Source: Incurvaria masculella (Eukaryota > Arthropoda > Insecta > Lepidoptera > Incurvariidae). Taken from it: a stretch of DNA of 64,000 nt. The notes under the pieces are model-generated. The model was given only the letters and a program-made list of their open reading frames with translations. It was not told where the DNA came from and did not search any database. Made by a program: the position numbers and the translations under genes. Positions 43,919 through 54,784 of this stretch are shown in pieces. The stretch is taken from the NCBI GenBank assembly GCA_946894095.1, contig OX335651.1, positions 16,824,501-16,888,500 of the forward strand. The letters run 5' to 3'. Positions within the stretch are counted from its first letter, which is position 1; each line of letters starts with the position of its first letter.

Positions 43919-44807
43919 TATTTCTAATCCATTTGCACTGAGGGTGGCTGTTTCTTTTGTTCTTGTTCTTTGCCTTAAACTGTTCCACCAAAAAAAATAT
44001 TTGACAGTAGCATTTAGATGTAAGTTTGTATTTCATTACTATGGACGGAAACCTCGGACGGATTTCTTCTTTACTGAATTGATCGAATCCGCGGACGATT
44101 CAGTTTTTGACGTATCTATACACTATAGTTTGACTTCCAAAAAAGTTGAAATAAATTAAATGAAAAATGAAAACATAAGGAGTGTAATTTGCAAACTGAT
44201 AGTCATCAAAAAAATATTACCTCATGAGATCATCTTATGTTTTGTTGGTATGTGTCATCGTCATACTCATTTGAAGCCATAACAGATTTCGTCTCTTGCA
44301 CGGTTTTTATTGTTTCAGCTTGCCATGCTGCCGCAGTAAAAACCGATTGGTTGATCATAAATTCGACTGCCGCTCCAAATTAGGTATTATGAATTATAAG
44401 ACTTGTTGCAAGAACTAGGAGCATACACGTATCTTGAAACTAAGCATGACTAATTGTAAATGTATCGATTTCCACAAGGAGCGATTCCTTTGTGACGTCA
44501 CCGCCAAGACGTGGCGTCATTCATTACCTCATCGCACCGACGACATCAAATTATTATATTCGCTGGGACGTAACGCAATCCCGGCGCGCCGACCTCCGGT
44601 GTGGCGGGGGCGGGGGACCAACGTCGCCGAAGGCTGTGTGGCGAGGGTTGCGGCGCGAGGTTCCTGTAGACCAGGGTTGCTGTAGACGCTGCCTTGGGAA
44701 GCTAAGAAATGTGGTGGAGGTTGCAGTCGTCGTTAAACAAACAGTTGTTTACTGTGGATATCTTATTTTAACAAATAGAAATCGAAAATGGGACAGAACC
44801 ATAGATT
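43919..44807. other. noncoding with GC island
   Basis: Positions 44570-44700 are GC-rich (GTGGCGGGGGCGGGGGACCA). Two overlapping plus frames cross it without motifs. The remainder is without features. Confidence 0.4.
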
Positions 44808-45118
44808 CAAAATTGGCCAAGTGCGAGTCGGTCTCGCACTTACTGATTTAAAAAATCATGTTTTCAGGGGGCCCTTTAATTTTTATTACTTTCAAATTTT
44901 ACCTATTTGTTGCTACAGCTTCAAAATCAAAACACACTCTGTAAAAATTTCAGCTGCCTACCTATTACGGTTCATGAGATACAGCCCTGTGACAGACGAA
45001 CGGACGGACGGACGGATGGACGGATGGACGGACACGAACGGACGGACGGACGGATGGACGGATGGACGGACGAACAGCGGAGGCTTATTAATAGGGTTCC
45101 GTTGGCACCCTAAAAAGC
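44808..45118 (+). repeat. Rep-D copy with expanded ACGG tandem repeat
   Basis: AATTGGCCAAGTGCGAGTCG, GGGGGCCCTTTAATTTTTAT, 'AAAATTTCAGCTGCCTACC' and 'GAGATACAGCCCTGTGACAG', followed by a GACGGACGGACGGATG-type array (44998-45078). The array contains two similar blocks of about 40 bp. It ends AATAGGGTTCCGTTGGCACC. Confidence 0.8.
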
Positions 45119-45154
45119 CTCAACGTGCCAATTGTTAAATCTACGAACGGCGTT

Positions 45155-45262
45155 GTTTAAAAAGCCCCATACAAGAAGCGTGATTTTTTGTATAAAACCT
45201 TATACGATGGGACGAAACCCTTCGTGTGCGAGTCTGACTCGCACTTGGCCGGTTTTTGGTGC
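45155..45262 (-). repeat. Rep-D fragment, inverse to its neighbour
   Basis: On the minus strand: AAAACCGGCCAAGTGCGAGT, CAGACTCGCACACGAAGGG, 'TTTCGTCCCATCGTATAAGG' and a CTTGTATGGGGCTTTTT end. The start of the family, inverted relative to 44808-45118 and 37 bp from it. Confidence 0.78.
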
Positions 45263-45604
45263 ACGCTTGGTATTCTCGTGACCTGGTCTGAATATTTCAA
45301 TAATTCTAATTTTCGGCCTGGTCGCGATTTTCGTCTTCGTGGATTAGCAAGATCTCGTTGAACTTGAAATCGACCATACAATAATATATAACTGTTAATT
45401 AAAAAAAATCAAATAATAATTATACGCTGTTAACATATTAAAATATTATAATGAAAGAAAAAATAGAAGTCCTATTTTGGGTTGACCCGGGTTCAAAATG
45501 TTGCGTTATCTAGAACAAATTGTGAGAATATTTTTGTTTACAAATATCGGTATCTACAGTCTGTGAGTATGTACAATTTAGTGTAATTCAAGCAATACAA
45601 GAAA
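45263..45604. other. noncoding, nothing recognised
   Basis: No feature identified. Confidence 0.4.
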
Positions 45605-45682
45605 AAAACTGGTATCACGAGCGCATCGAACCTACGCCTCCTGATCGAGAAGCGGGGAAACCGCTAGGCCATGAACGATTCT
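45605..45682 (-). repeat. tRNA-like SINE head relic
   Basis: On the minus strand: TTCATGGCCTAGCGGTTTCC (A box-like TGGCCTAGCGG), GATCAGGAGGCGTAGGTTCG (B box-like GGTTCGATGC), then an A/T-rich run. No 7-bp acceptor stem, so probably not a working tRNA gene. Confidence 0.5.
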
Positions 45683-46069
45683 ATGAACGCTTATTTTAAA
45701 TTAACTAAGTCATAATTTGGTAAAGACCAACCTATAGCATATATTTTTTCATTCGATCGAACGAAATTGATACGTTCGTTGACTCGTGATTCAGACAGAC
45801 GCCCATCGATAATATCCGTTGCCGGTAACTCTTCAACCCGTTCTTTTAAAGGTGACCCTCACGTTCAAACTCCTCGTGGAGCTCTCAGCCGATAGACGCC
45901 GCTACAAGTTTCAATATCCTGCGTCGGCATTGTGCACCTGCCAGCCCGCACATAATTAATAGTCCCCAGTCTGTACGTGCCTCGGCACACTGTGTCAAGG
46001 TAAGGCTCGAGCGGGCCCGAATGCCTTCCCGCGCTATTTCACGGAGCGTTCGCACAATTGCTTGTTTTG
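45683..46069. other. noncoding, GC-richer second half, possible splice donor
   Basis: Around 45840-46050 composition resembles an untranslated exon. GTCAAG/GTAAGG (exon end 45999) is a strong donor match. No acceptor, frame or start supports a gene. Confidence 0.3.
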
Positions 46070-47165
46070 ATGTTAAGACTAGTCGTTGTTATTGACGTTA
46101 TCGTTAACGAAACGAGACCGTATTTCATAAAGCGTCAACTTGTTGAGAAACTATTAGACTTATTTAAATCGTTTTTACAAAACCGGTATCAATTTGTTGA
46201 AATAAATTCAAAATGTGATCAAAAAATACAAAAGTTCCAGTCAAAAAGAGAGGACGTAAATATTGATGTGCCACAGGGTTTCATTTTGGGGCCTTTATTG
46301 TTCCTTCTATATATAAATGATCTTCCATTGTTTATATTAAGCTATTTCGCCAACATTAACATTGTGATCTTTACAGACGATTGTCAAATCTGAATCATTA
46401 ACAAAACTTGAAGAAAACGCTAATGCTCTTTTACATATTTTTGACCATTGGTTTTCCAGTAACAAACTAAAACTTAATGCCACTAAAACACAGTGCATGT
46501 TCTTCGAAACATCCACATGCCAAATGGGCGACTGTAACAAACTTAAAATTATTGTAAATAATAACCAGTGTCAAATAGTGCCCACTGTTAAGTTTCTTGG
46601 CATTCAATATTGACGAATACCTAAACTGGAAAGACGAATTAGACTCGATTGAAAGCAAACTAAGTTCTTCGTGCTTTGCTCTTAGGACTCTCAGAGACTT
46701 TCTTCTGATCGACGACCTAAAAATGATATACTTTGCTCTGATAGAATCAAGACTACAGTACGGAATTCAGTTCTGGGGAAATAGCTGGGATTATAACGTA
46801 AAGAAGGCATTTATTTTACAAAACGCGCGATAAGAACGATGCTAAGATTACCTCAACAAGAGTCCTGCAGAGCTTACTTTGTTAGACTAAACATTCTTAC
46901 AGTGCCATCGCTATATATTTATGTTGTATTAACAAGACTAGCCAGCAATCTTGAAAAAACTACAAAGCCTACTCTAAAGCATTGCTATGACACTCGAAGT
47001 AGTAGCAACCTACAACACACAATAAGGCCTAGATTAGAAGTGGTTAAACACGGTATAGAATTTCAAGCGATCATACTTTTTAATGCACTTCCAGTGGATT
47101 TAAAAAAATATATCCTCCAAACAGTTAAATAACGATCTTAAATCCAGACTATTAATGAAGGCATT
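46070..47165 (+). pseudogene. LINE reverse transcriptase fragment, frameshifted
   Basis: Three frames together cover the middle and C-terminal part of a jockey/CR1-like ORF2. The first (to about 46390) holds the RT motifs VPQGFILGPLLFLLYINDLP and FTDDCQI (the F/YADD box, with T for A). A frameshift follows, then HWFSSNKLKLNATKTQCMFF. A second shift near 46600 leads into YLNWKDELDSIESKLSSSC and QYGIQFWGNS, then a third near 46830 to MLRLPQQESCRAYFV. The endonuclease and N-terminal RT are missing. It is an old, dead insertion. Confidence 0.88.
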
Positions 47166-48404
47166 TTATTCATTAATAAAAAAATTGAAATGAAAAGAGG
47201 AAAATTGAAATGTAGTCTCCGTTTTTTTTCTATTTCATTATAAATAATGTATTTCATTTCAAATTGTTCGATCTTCATCCATGATATCCCATCCTGGCAA
47301 CAAACGCGCGCGCAGGTGACCTGTCAGTCGCCAAAACATAGCGTTGACGAATGGGTGTGTCATTGACCCCAACAAACCGCGAGATTTCGTATAAAATCGT
47401 ATGAATATAAGACTCTTGTGCTGAACCCTGCTGCAACCCCAGGGGGCCCCCACGCCGACGGAAGAAGACACCAACAAAAGTAAGTCGCGAGCGCGCAACA
47501 TTCCTATTTATTGTCCTTTCTCCCAGAAGTTGGGGCATACCACGCCGGGGACGAAACACAAATAGTGAATTAAAAAAAAAGTTTATAGGTAACTCGCAAA
47601 ATGCATTCGAAAACTTATTTAAAGTTAAATAAGATAACATCGATGAACATTGAATGGTAGGGGGTATGTCTAAATGTCGGTGAAACAGTACCGGGACACT
47701 TGTCAGCGAACCTGGCGCCGACTGAGATGGCACAAGACTGATTAACGATCACTCAGGACGAGACGAGCGCATTGTTCACCAGTTAGCGAGTTAGCTCATT
47801 CAGCGAGCCAATCTAACCCCCTAGCTACCTTCCCTTCACGAACACTATTACATTATTAATACTGTCGACAGCTGAATGTCTTTGAGTTCAAAGTAATATT
47901 GGACCTTTAAAGTACACAATTTAAAAACACATTTTCTTGCTTCGCAAGTGCGTCGCTTTTTTAACGAAATCATTACATAAATCCACATAATGGTCAAAAA
48001 AACATTTTAATCTGTTTTTTTTTTAATCAAAAATTTACTATGTTTCCTTACGTAGAGAACCAGAGGACTTATCGTTAAGAACGTTGCCAAGTTTAAAGGT
48101 TCAAATTATTACTAGAATGTTCCACCGGGAAAATCAAAACAATAAAATAATGTGTACCCCATAGTTGAAGTAAAAGTTAATTTTTGGTGAGAAATATAAT
48201 AATTGTGTATCGCTCGATTTGACCTAGGAAATAATAAAGAATAATGCTTTCAATATAAAAAAAAACATAAATTCATATAGACTTGCGTGGTAATCGTGTT
48301 CTTACATCTTCTACCTACATATGATGGAGCATGACTGTTCTACGATTACAGGTGCTTCAAACCTGATCATTAGGAAGCGAATGGCCTATTTTTTTATGTC
48401 ACTG
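47166..48404. other. noncoding stretch with unrecognised open frames
   Basis: The minus frame 47275-47733 (152 codons) is open but has no domain I know, and a CG-rich patch (47440-47520) explains part of it. GTAAGT at 47481 resembles a donor but lacks partners. Nothing else. Confidence 0.35.
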
Positions 48405-48490
48405 AACTTGGATAGCTGATACCAACTGGCATGATATTAGCCTATCAAACAAGGTGGGAACTAGGTGCCGTGTCAGGACCTTCCTTATCT
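48405..48490 (-). mobile_element. SINE-A tail fragment
   Basis: GGATAGCTGATACCA, CATGATATTAGCCTATCAAA, 'GGGAACTAGGTGCCGTG' and AGGACCTTCCTTATC, the reverse of the SINE-A 3' third. Confidence 0.75.
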
Positions 48491-48665
48491 GGGAATGGAA
48501 ATTTATTTTCGATCGTTTCAACACACTTCCCCTCTGCAAATGTGCTTCTTTGTTTATCAATCATTTGTTCTGTTAGTTCAAACAACATGTCTCTTTCTCA
48601 ATATTCATCGCTAAATCTAGGTTCAAAAAAAAACAATTGCAAAAAATTCTTATTGTCAAGCGTAT

Positions 48666-48820
48666 ACTGGTTTTCACCAAGTGTTGATTTATTTTAATCA
48701 ACACTTAAAGGGTCTGTATTACTAAAGTGATGAATATATTGTACTGGTATTTATTGAAAGCTACTAATTAAGACCCTTAATATGTAGCGATTAAACTAAT
48801 CAGCAGTAAGTGAAAAAGGC
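48666..48820. mobile_element. MITE-H, copy 1
   Basis: Left ACTGGTTTTCACCAAGTGTT, then GATTTATTTTAATCAACAC. Right 'GCGATTAAACTAATCAGCAG', TAAGTGAAAAAGG. The ends are imperfect inverted repeats of about 40 bp. Closely similar to 53786-53940. Confidence 0.75.
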
Positions 48821-49194
48821 CTTTACGGGCATAACAACCCCATGATTAAACATTTTTAATGGTTTAGGAATCGACCAGTGTGACCAGATGCTTCTATGTA
48901 GTCATCATATCAATTTGAATAAAAATGTCATTGTTCCAATAACTGTTTGTGATTAAGATTATATCATGTTAAACAATGTTTCTTTGATCCCTGTAGTTAA
49001 ATTGTATTAAGATACGGGATCTAGAGCAATGGGGCATTAGTGATGTTATAAAAATAATGACCTCAATTAGCATTTCGCTCAACTCCTTCCGAGTAATAGG
49101 AGGGGAAGGTTTAAAAAATAACGGATTCGTCTTGAGAGATAATGTAAATTTGATATGACGAATAATGAATCGTAGAGATAGAAATAAGGTATTT
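48821..49194. other. noncoding, nothing recognised
   Basis: No feature identified. Confidence 0.4.
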
Positions 49195-49700
49195 TCAACC
49201 GACTTCAAAAAAGGAGGAGGTTATCAATTCGTCTGTATTTTTTTATGTTTGTTACCTCATAACTTTTGCCTGGGTGAACCAATTTTGATGATTATTTTTT
49301 TAAATGAAAGCTAGTGCTTTCCAAATGGTCCCATTTTAATTTGGTTAAGTTCTGACAATGATATCCATGAGAAAATCATATAAGTCTTAAATTTGTATTA
49401 AGATGTGCACGACCAATGGACGAATAACTCAATAACGCCAACCGATTTCGGTGATTATTTTTGTTGTTGGAAAGGACGTGTACAAATTAGTAAGTGTATT
49501 TCAGATTCACTAACAATAAAAAAATAAAAAACATATTAACAAAAAAAAACCGACTTCAAAGAAAAAGCACTAAAAAGTAAAAAATAATTGCCATTTTTGT
49601 AGTTACGATTTTGGTTGTTTTTTGAGTCGGTGTCAGCCAAGGTCGCCAAGGTTCTCTTGATTGTCGCAGCGCGTGCCCGGCATACTATGACAAAAACAAA
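49195..49700 (+). mobile_element. FB-G nonautonomous element, copy 3, right arm lost
   Basis: Left end TCAACCGACTTCAAAAAAGG, body, then the left hairpin arm up to TGAGTCGGTGTCAGCCAAGG. The loop (TCTCTTGATTGTCGCAGCGC) is present. The TTAGG tract is nearly gone and the right arm is missing, ending at CCCGGCATACTATGAC. Confidence 0.82.
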
Positions 49701-50758
49701 CCTACAAACTAACATACACAGATAGTGTTAAATAAGAGTTAAGAAGACCTAGGTTTGCTGATATTTCATGGGATTATATATCCGATATCGACGTATAAAA
49801 AAATAACGTTGTTAATCAAAAAAAGAACTTTTATTCACTCGTCGCCTGTTGAGACGGACACTTATCCAGCAAGCAGCAAGAAATATCTTTGTCCAACAAA
49901 TTTTACTGGACAGTAAATTTTGTGGTGCGTCGCTATCTACCGTCTCAATTGTACGTAAATATATTTTTACAAGAAGGTAGTAAACGAAAAAAAATACTTT
50001 AATTCACTTGTCTATAAGTTCTATATTGAATAAAAAAAATACATGATTCTGAAAGAGTATAAAACCATAATCAGACTTAAGACATATTACATGAGTAAAA
50101 ATATATTCAAAATCAGACATGAAGTGATTAATGCAATTATTATCATTATTACCCCATTTGCCAGGATTTGAATTTTACCTCAAAAATAGAAAGACATAAT
50201 AAACAAAACAAAATTGTTATTTTATTATAAATATAAACATTGCTAAAGGTATTGCAATTTTTTCCATCATTACTTACGTGTCATTACACGTTTTGAAGCA
50301 CGAAATATCAGTTTATTTGTAAAGACCAGTTTTATTTTCCAAATTTAGATCCGTTATTCCTACTGATCAAACGAATTATGTATATTGCTATTATTGGTGA
50401 AACAATGAAAAGTCAAGGTTTCAGAACTATTTTGCTATTGTATTGGAAGTAATGGCCACACTCAACTCACACCCACACACCCGACTCACTCTTCTTACGT
50501 TGATATTATCCAGCCTTTAGGATATTTTCGAATTTATATTCTTATAACATAGGTACCTAACGTCAACAAAATTTTCAAACTGTAAAACTTTATAAATGGC
50601 TAAATAAGTTGATAAATACCTGTTATGATTGTAACCATAAATAATAAATAAATGAAAATGAACAAAACATATTTTTGCAAGTTTTCAACTGGCCAATCAC
50701 GAACATATCTTCCAAATTGTATGTCATTTATTTATTATGATGTTTTCATTGTTTCTAG
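49701..50758. other. AT-rich DNA upstream of the receptor exon
   Basis: No upstream exon of the receptor gene can be recognised. The 74 bp before the exon overlaps an unrelated frame. It is probably an intron ending in the pyrimidine-rich acceptor TTTTCATTGTTTCTAG. Confidence 0.4.
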
Positions 50759-51600
50759 AAAAAAATATGACCCTATCATGCTGGTTGGAAGAGTATGCGG
50801 CAATGGGATTATCAGCAGTTGGATATTTTGCCATGATTCTTACAGCCGCGCTATTCCCCGCATGGCGATCTAATCTGCAAAATAAAGTATGGATCCATGC
50901 GTGTGGAGCGTATATGATATTTCTAATATTACAGTTACATGAGGTCGAAGTCACGGTGTCACGTTACTCATTTAATTTATATAAATATTATATATTTTGT
51001 GTGTCTTACACAATGCGAGTTTATATGCTTTGGGCGTTAGTGGCTGCTTGGTTAGCCAATCGAATGTTGGATACTTGCGGTACATACACCACAGGTAATC
51101 CAATTAGGAAAATGTCTTTATTTTGCACGTTTTCTGCATTTATTTTATCATTTCTGGACATCTGGCTTATTGCTGTGAGAAAAGTTAATTCACTGATATT
51201 ATTGTTATGTTTTTTTGCGTTTATTTGCATAATAGTTTTGATTAATTTATTTCTGTACTCACGAATTATGTTTCAACTAATTTGTAAAAAAGGGGATCAA
51301 ATTAGATCTGCAAAAAGAATCGTCAATTATGCGTTTTTAATATTTGTATTCTTCTCATTTAGTGGATTAAATATGTTATTTTATGTAATGATGAGGGTAA
51401 GTTTTTATAAATTGGATGAAAGCGTGATTATGCACATTTTAATTAAAGCACAAGTTTTTGTACACGCTTTTCTGCTTCTATTTGCGACGAAACAAAATAG
51501 AAAAATGTGGTCACGGTTCTTGAGAAAAACATTTGGAAACAGCTTTAAGCAAAATCAGGAGCATATTCCCAGTGTTGCTGTTAACATCGAGTTACATTAA
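50759..51600 (+). CDS. seven-TM receptor, class B GPCR-like, 3'-terminal exon
   Basis: The open frame runs from an in-frame ATG at 50737 to TAA at 51598-51600 (287 residues). An acceptor TTTTCATTGTTTCTAG ends at 50758, so coding probably enters here in phase 1. Numbered from the 50737 ATG, hydrophobic segments lie near 20-42, 51-67, 84-108, 127-147, 152-175, 194-219 and 230-250. The loop WRSNLQNKVWIH between TM1 and TM2, the TM3 stretch starting C88 and ending WALVAAW, and TM7 AQVFVHAFLLLF then KQNRK resemble secretin/adhesion/Methuselah-type receptors. The second extracellular loop is very short and lacks the cysteine that normally pairs with the TM3 cysteine. No NPxxY or insect odorant-receptor signature is seen. 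No upstream ectodomain or GPS is visible. Role inferred only: ligand-gated signalling at the plasma membrane. Confidence 0.72.
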
Positions 51601-52015
51601 AACGAAGAATCAGAAATATATTTGTTACATCGTCATTGCTACACATAATTTGTTAATTACAGTTTCTTGCATCCAAATTGTTGACAAATAGGAACATGTA
51701 ATCATTAATGTACTTAAAATTAGTCAAACCAGAAAATTAAAAATATCTTATACGAAGTAGTAGACCTAGGCGCGGTGTCTTCATAAGAAAAAAATTAGGA
51801 AACTGCTTTAAGCAAAACATTTTCTCAGTGTTGCTGTTAACATCGAGTTACATTAAAACGAAGAATCAGAAATATATTTGTTAGAACGTCATTACTACAC
51901 ATAATTTGTTCATTAGAGTTTCTTGCATACAAATTATTGAAAGTCAGTAATCATTAATGTACTTAAAATTACTCAAACAGTAAAATTAACAATATCTTAC
52001 GAAGTCGTGATCCTC
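51530..52015 (+). repeat. tandem duplication of receptor gene 3' end
   Basis: The segment 51536-51770 (last 20 or so codons plus 3' UTR) recurs at 51790-52010. Shared blocks include GGAAAC.GCTTTAAGCAAAA, 'CAGTGTTGCTGTTAACATCG' and AATCATTAATGTACTTAAAA. In the second copy a 7-base deletion after GCAAAA would shift the frame, so it is a remnant, not a second exon. Confidence 0.9.
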
Positions 52016-52029
52016 GATTCAAGGCACTG

Positions 52030-52118
52030 AATAAATACTTAAAAACACAGTTTCTGAAGATTGTAAGTAATTTTACGTACCATATTTTAATCTGTAATTT
52101 AGTCAGTTTTTAAATAAA
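52030..52118 (+). promoter_or_regulatory. candidate polyadenylation signals of receptor gene
   Basis: AATAAA occurs at 52030-52035 and 52113-52118. None lies in the first 180 bp after the stop, so the transcript probably runs through the duplicated segment. Confidence 0.5.
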
Positions 52119-52249
52119 GTAATATAGGCTGTGAGCCTATGTCAGTTAATTATTTTAAGTAATTACATAAACGATGTTTAGTAACATCTTACCAATTAAT
52201 GTTTAAATGTATGATCTTTCAAGTTTTTTATAATGTGTCTATATAACTG

Positions 52250-52375
52250 GACATGGAGAGCTAATACCACACCCACAGTCATGACAGTAGGCCAACAAAC
52301 TACATTTCCAAAGGAATTAGGTGCCATGCCGGGACCTTCTGTTTAGAAGTACGGCTACATAGAACCAGATGCAAT
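52250..52375 (-). mobile_element. SINE-A tail fragment
   Basis: GGACATGGAGAGCTAATACC, 'AAGGAATTAGGTGCCATGCC', GGGACCTTCTGTT and GGCTACATAGAACCAGATG, the reverse tail and part of the body. An (AT)n run follows. Confidence 0.76.
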
Positions 52376-52419
52376 ATATATATATTATGTTAAACATTAT
52401 TTTACTAATACATTCAAAG

Positions 52420-52597
52420 TATTATTTTACGTTTACGGATAAACAGTGTTTAGCTTACTCATTTAGCTCGATGTTTCGTCCACCACGCTGTGGACATCAT
52501 CAGGATTCGCGACGCGACCTGGAGGAACTCTGACGCTTCTGAAACGTCGAGCAAAAAAGTAAACTGAACACTGTTTATCCGTAAACGTAAAATAATA
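52420..52597. mobile_element. palindromic MITE, single copy
   Basis: The left arm 52420-52478 (TATTATTTTACGTTTACGG, ATAAACAGTGTT) is mirrored at 52541-52597 (AACACTGTTTATCC, GTAAACGTAAAATAATA). The spacer includes CCACGCTGTGGACATCATCAG. Confidence 0.8.
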
Positions 52598-52627
52598 TGT
52601 CGAAAGTCTAAAGAATTAGAGTAGCTT

Positions 52628-53480
52628 CTATTTCATTTCATTTCATTTATTTATTCAACTTCTGGTAGTAAAACTACACTAAGTCATGTCACAATTTGAT
52701 TGATCCGCGGATTCGATCAACCAGTGAAGAAGAACCCGCAAAGAAACTTCACTGGTCTATAAATATATTTTTTTGTCTTTATTTTCGTCCACATAAATGA
52801 TATAACACAATTATTATTTCATACCTAAATGCTACTGCCAAACTTACATTGGTAGAACGGTATAAAGCAAAGAACTAAGAACTACGAGGAAACAACAACC
52901 CACAATGTGAAAAGTCTTAATTAATAAATAAATTACTTAACTTAATAACCTAATCATTATACATATTGAGTATTTATTTCGGGTGTAAACGCCTTCGTCA
53001 ACTTAACAGCTAGGTCGGGTGTACAGAGCCCTCGTCAATTTTTAAATTATTAAGAGGCAAATTTCTAATTTCTACAGGTAATTTGTTGTAAAATCTAACA
53101 CTATTGTGAATAAAGCTTTTTGAAGTTTTAGCTCGTCTGTGTTTGGTACATTGTATATTAAACTTATTTCTAGTATCATGGTCATGTACATCAGAGTTAG
53201 GGACCTTTCTAGGGATCTTTCTCTTTCTTAGGGAGAGACCTTTCTATTGTTTTTTTTGCATATATGATATTTTGGTAAATATACTTATTTGCGAGTGTCA
53301 TAATCCCAAGTTCCTTAAAAACATTTCTACACGAGTCCCTGACTCTCATGGTTAAGATATTTCGCAAGGCTCTTTTTTGCAATAAAAATATACGATTTGC
53401 ATCGGATGCATTTCCCCAAAACATCAGGCCATATGACATGAGACTGTCAAAATAAGCATAATAGACAGCCTTGAAATTTA
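52628..53480 (-). mobile_element. LINE 3' end with UTR and pentanucleotide tail
   Basis: On the minus strand, the C-terminal ORF2 region begins near 53460: DSLMSYGLMFWGNASDANRI, LLQKRALRNILTMRVRDSC. After interruption by stops it continues to HDTRNKFNIQCTKHRRAKTS and FYNKLPVEIRNL (53200 to 53050). A 3' UTR with TTTGCGGGTTCTTCTTCACTGG-type sequence follows, and a GAAAT-rich tail (plus strand ATTTC units at 52628-52650) ends it. Jockey/CR1-like and 5'-truncated. Its UTR relates to Rep-F. The RT core is absent. Confidence 0.8.
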
Positions 53481-53785
53481 CTTTAATATTTAAAACCTTG
53501 CATGAATTGAGATGAAAGATGATGTATGTTATTTTATTACATTACATGGATAATATTATTCGCTTTATGTGCTGTGTCCTGATTCAATTATATTAATATT
53601 ACCAAGAATGTAATATGACTATATGAGGTTTAATTATATTTGAAATTACCGTGACCTAAAATAAAAAAAAGGCAATTAAAAATTGTACAAGCATTCGTAA
53701 GTTTCATTGACAAAACAGTTACCAAGAAAATAAAATAATTACAAATAACAACATAGAGACTAACTGATCTTTAAGAGACTCTAAG
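53481..53785. other. AT-rich noncoding
   Basis: Nothing is recognised. Confidence 0.4.
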
Positions 53786-53940
53786 CCTGGTTTTCACCAA
53801 GTGCTGATTTATTTTAATCGACACTTAAAGGACCTTTTATTACTAAAGTGCTGATTATATTGCACTGGTTTTGATTGCAAGCTGCTAAGAAAGCTCCTTA
53901 ATATGTGGCGATTAAGCTAATCAGCAGTAGGGGAAAAATA
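53786..53940. mobile_element. MITE-H, copy 2
   Basis: CCTGGTTTTCACCAAGTGCT, GATTTATTTTAATCGACACT, 'TACTAAAGTGCTGATTATAT', GCGATTAAGCTAATCAGCAG and GGGGAAAAATA, in the same order as 48666-48820. Confidence 0.77.
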
Positions 53941-53969
53941 TCCTAAGGAAAAGAAAAGGAGTCGAAACA

Positions 53970-54062
53970 GAAAAAGGGGTACTTTGACACATTTTGTATG
54001 CACGATATTTCAAAGTAATGCAAACTGACGTCACAAAGTAATTCTTTTCGTTAGTCTTAGTT
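53970..54062. repeat. FB-J-related fragment
   Basis: TTTGACACATTTTGTATG, CAAAGTAATGCAAACTGACG, TCACAAAGTAATTCTTTTCG and TTAGTCTTAGTTTCTGT all occur in FB-J (13819-14149). Its terminal GGCTGAGATAAAT is missing. Confidence 0.7.
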
Positions 54063-54114
54063 TCTGTACTGATAGATTTTTAATAAAAAAATAAATCGTG
54101 ACTAAAAACAATCA

Positions 54115-54768
54115 AGGTCATGGCGACCGAGGGTATGACAGGAGGACAAATCGTTATCGACGGAGAAGTGATCGAACAGGTTGAAGAATACGTATATCTC
54201 GGTCAAATTCTGCGGCTTGGTAGACAAGGACTGACTAAGGAGGTTGAGCGACGGATTCAACTGGGTTGGGCTGCCTTCGGAAAGCTAAAATTCGCTCTGA
54301 GGTCTGACCTCCCGCAAAATCTAAAGACCCGAATATATGACCAGTGCGTCCTCCCGGTTATGACGTACGGATGTGAAACGTGGACTCTGACGGTCGCCGT
54401 TGTCCAAAGGTTAAAAGTTGCCCAGCGAGCAATGGAGCGAGCCATGCTGGGAATATCGCTACGGGATATGGTGCGTAACGAGGCAATCCGCCGACGTACC
54501 AAAGTAGTCGATATTGGACACCGGGTGGCTAAGCTCAAATGGCAGTGGGCTGGTCACGTCAGCCGAAGAGACGACGACCGTTGGAGTAACCGTGTCCTGC
54601 ACTGGAGGCCGTGGACAGGAAAACGGAGTGTGGGAAGACCACCCGCCAGGTGGGACGACGACATCAAGTGCGTCGGCGGAAAGCAGTGGTTTCGTACCGC
54701 TGAGGGCCGGGAGGACTGGAGAAAAATTGGAGAGGCGTATGTCCAGCAGAGGACGCAAACACGCTGAC
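54115..54768 (+). mobile_element. 5'-truncated RTE LINE insertion, 654 bp
   Basis: Flanked by a perfect 16-bp target-site duplication, TGACTAAAAACAATCA (54099-54114 and 54769-54784). It encodes an uninterrupted 215-residue C-terminal ORF2 piece (54120-54767) of the RTE clade: VEEYVYLGQILRLGRQ, RRIQLGWAAFGKL, PVMTYGCETWTL, AQRAMERAMLGISLRDMVRN, LKWQWAGHVSRRDDDRW and GKRSVGRPPARW. It ends in CGCTGACTGAC, a short-repeat tail. RT catalytic and endonuclease domains are missing. The open frame and exact duplication mark a young insertion. Confidence 0.93.
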
Positions 54769-54784
54769 TGACTAAAAACAATCA

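Noticed and set aside
45605..45682. tRNA gene on the minus strand
   Set aside because: A and B box-like motifs exist but the acceptor stem does not pair; better explained as a SINE head.
46058..46393. Intact reverse transcriptase gene
   Set aside because: Motifs are real but the frame breaks at least three times downstream and the N-terminal part is missing; a LINE pseudogene.
47275..47733. 152-codon minus-strand frame
   Set aside because: No recognised domain, compositionally driven, and no start or splice context.
50737..51600. Insect odorant or gustatory receptor
   Set aside because: The C-terminal helix lacks the conserved insect chemoreceptor motifs I know, and TM1-TM2, TM3 and TM7 features fit class B GPCRs better; kept as a lower-probability alternative.
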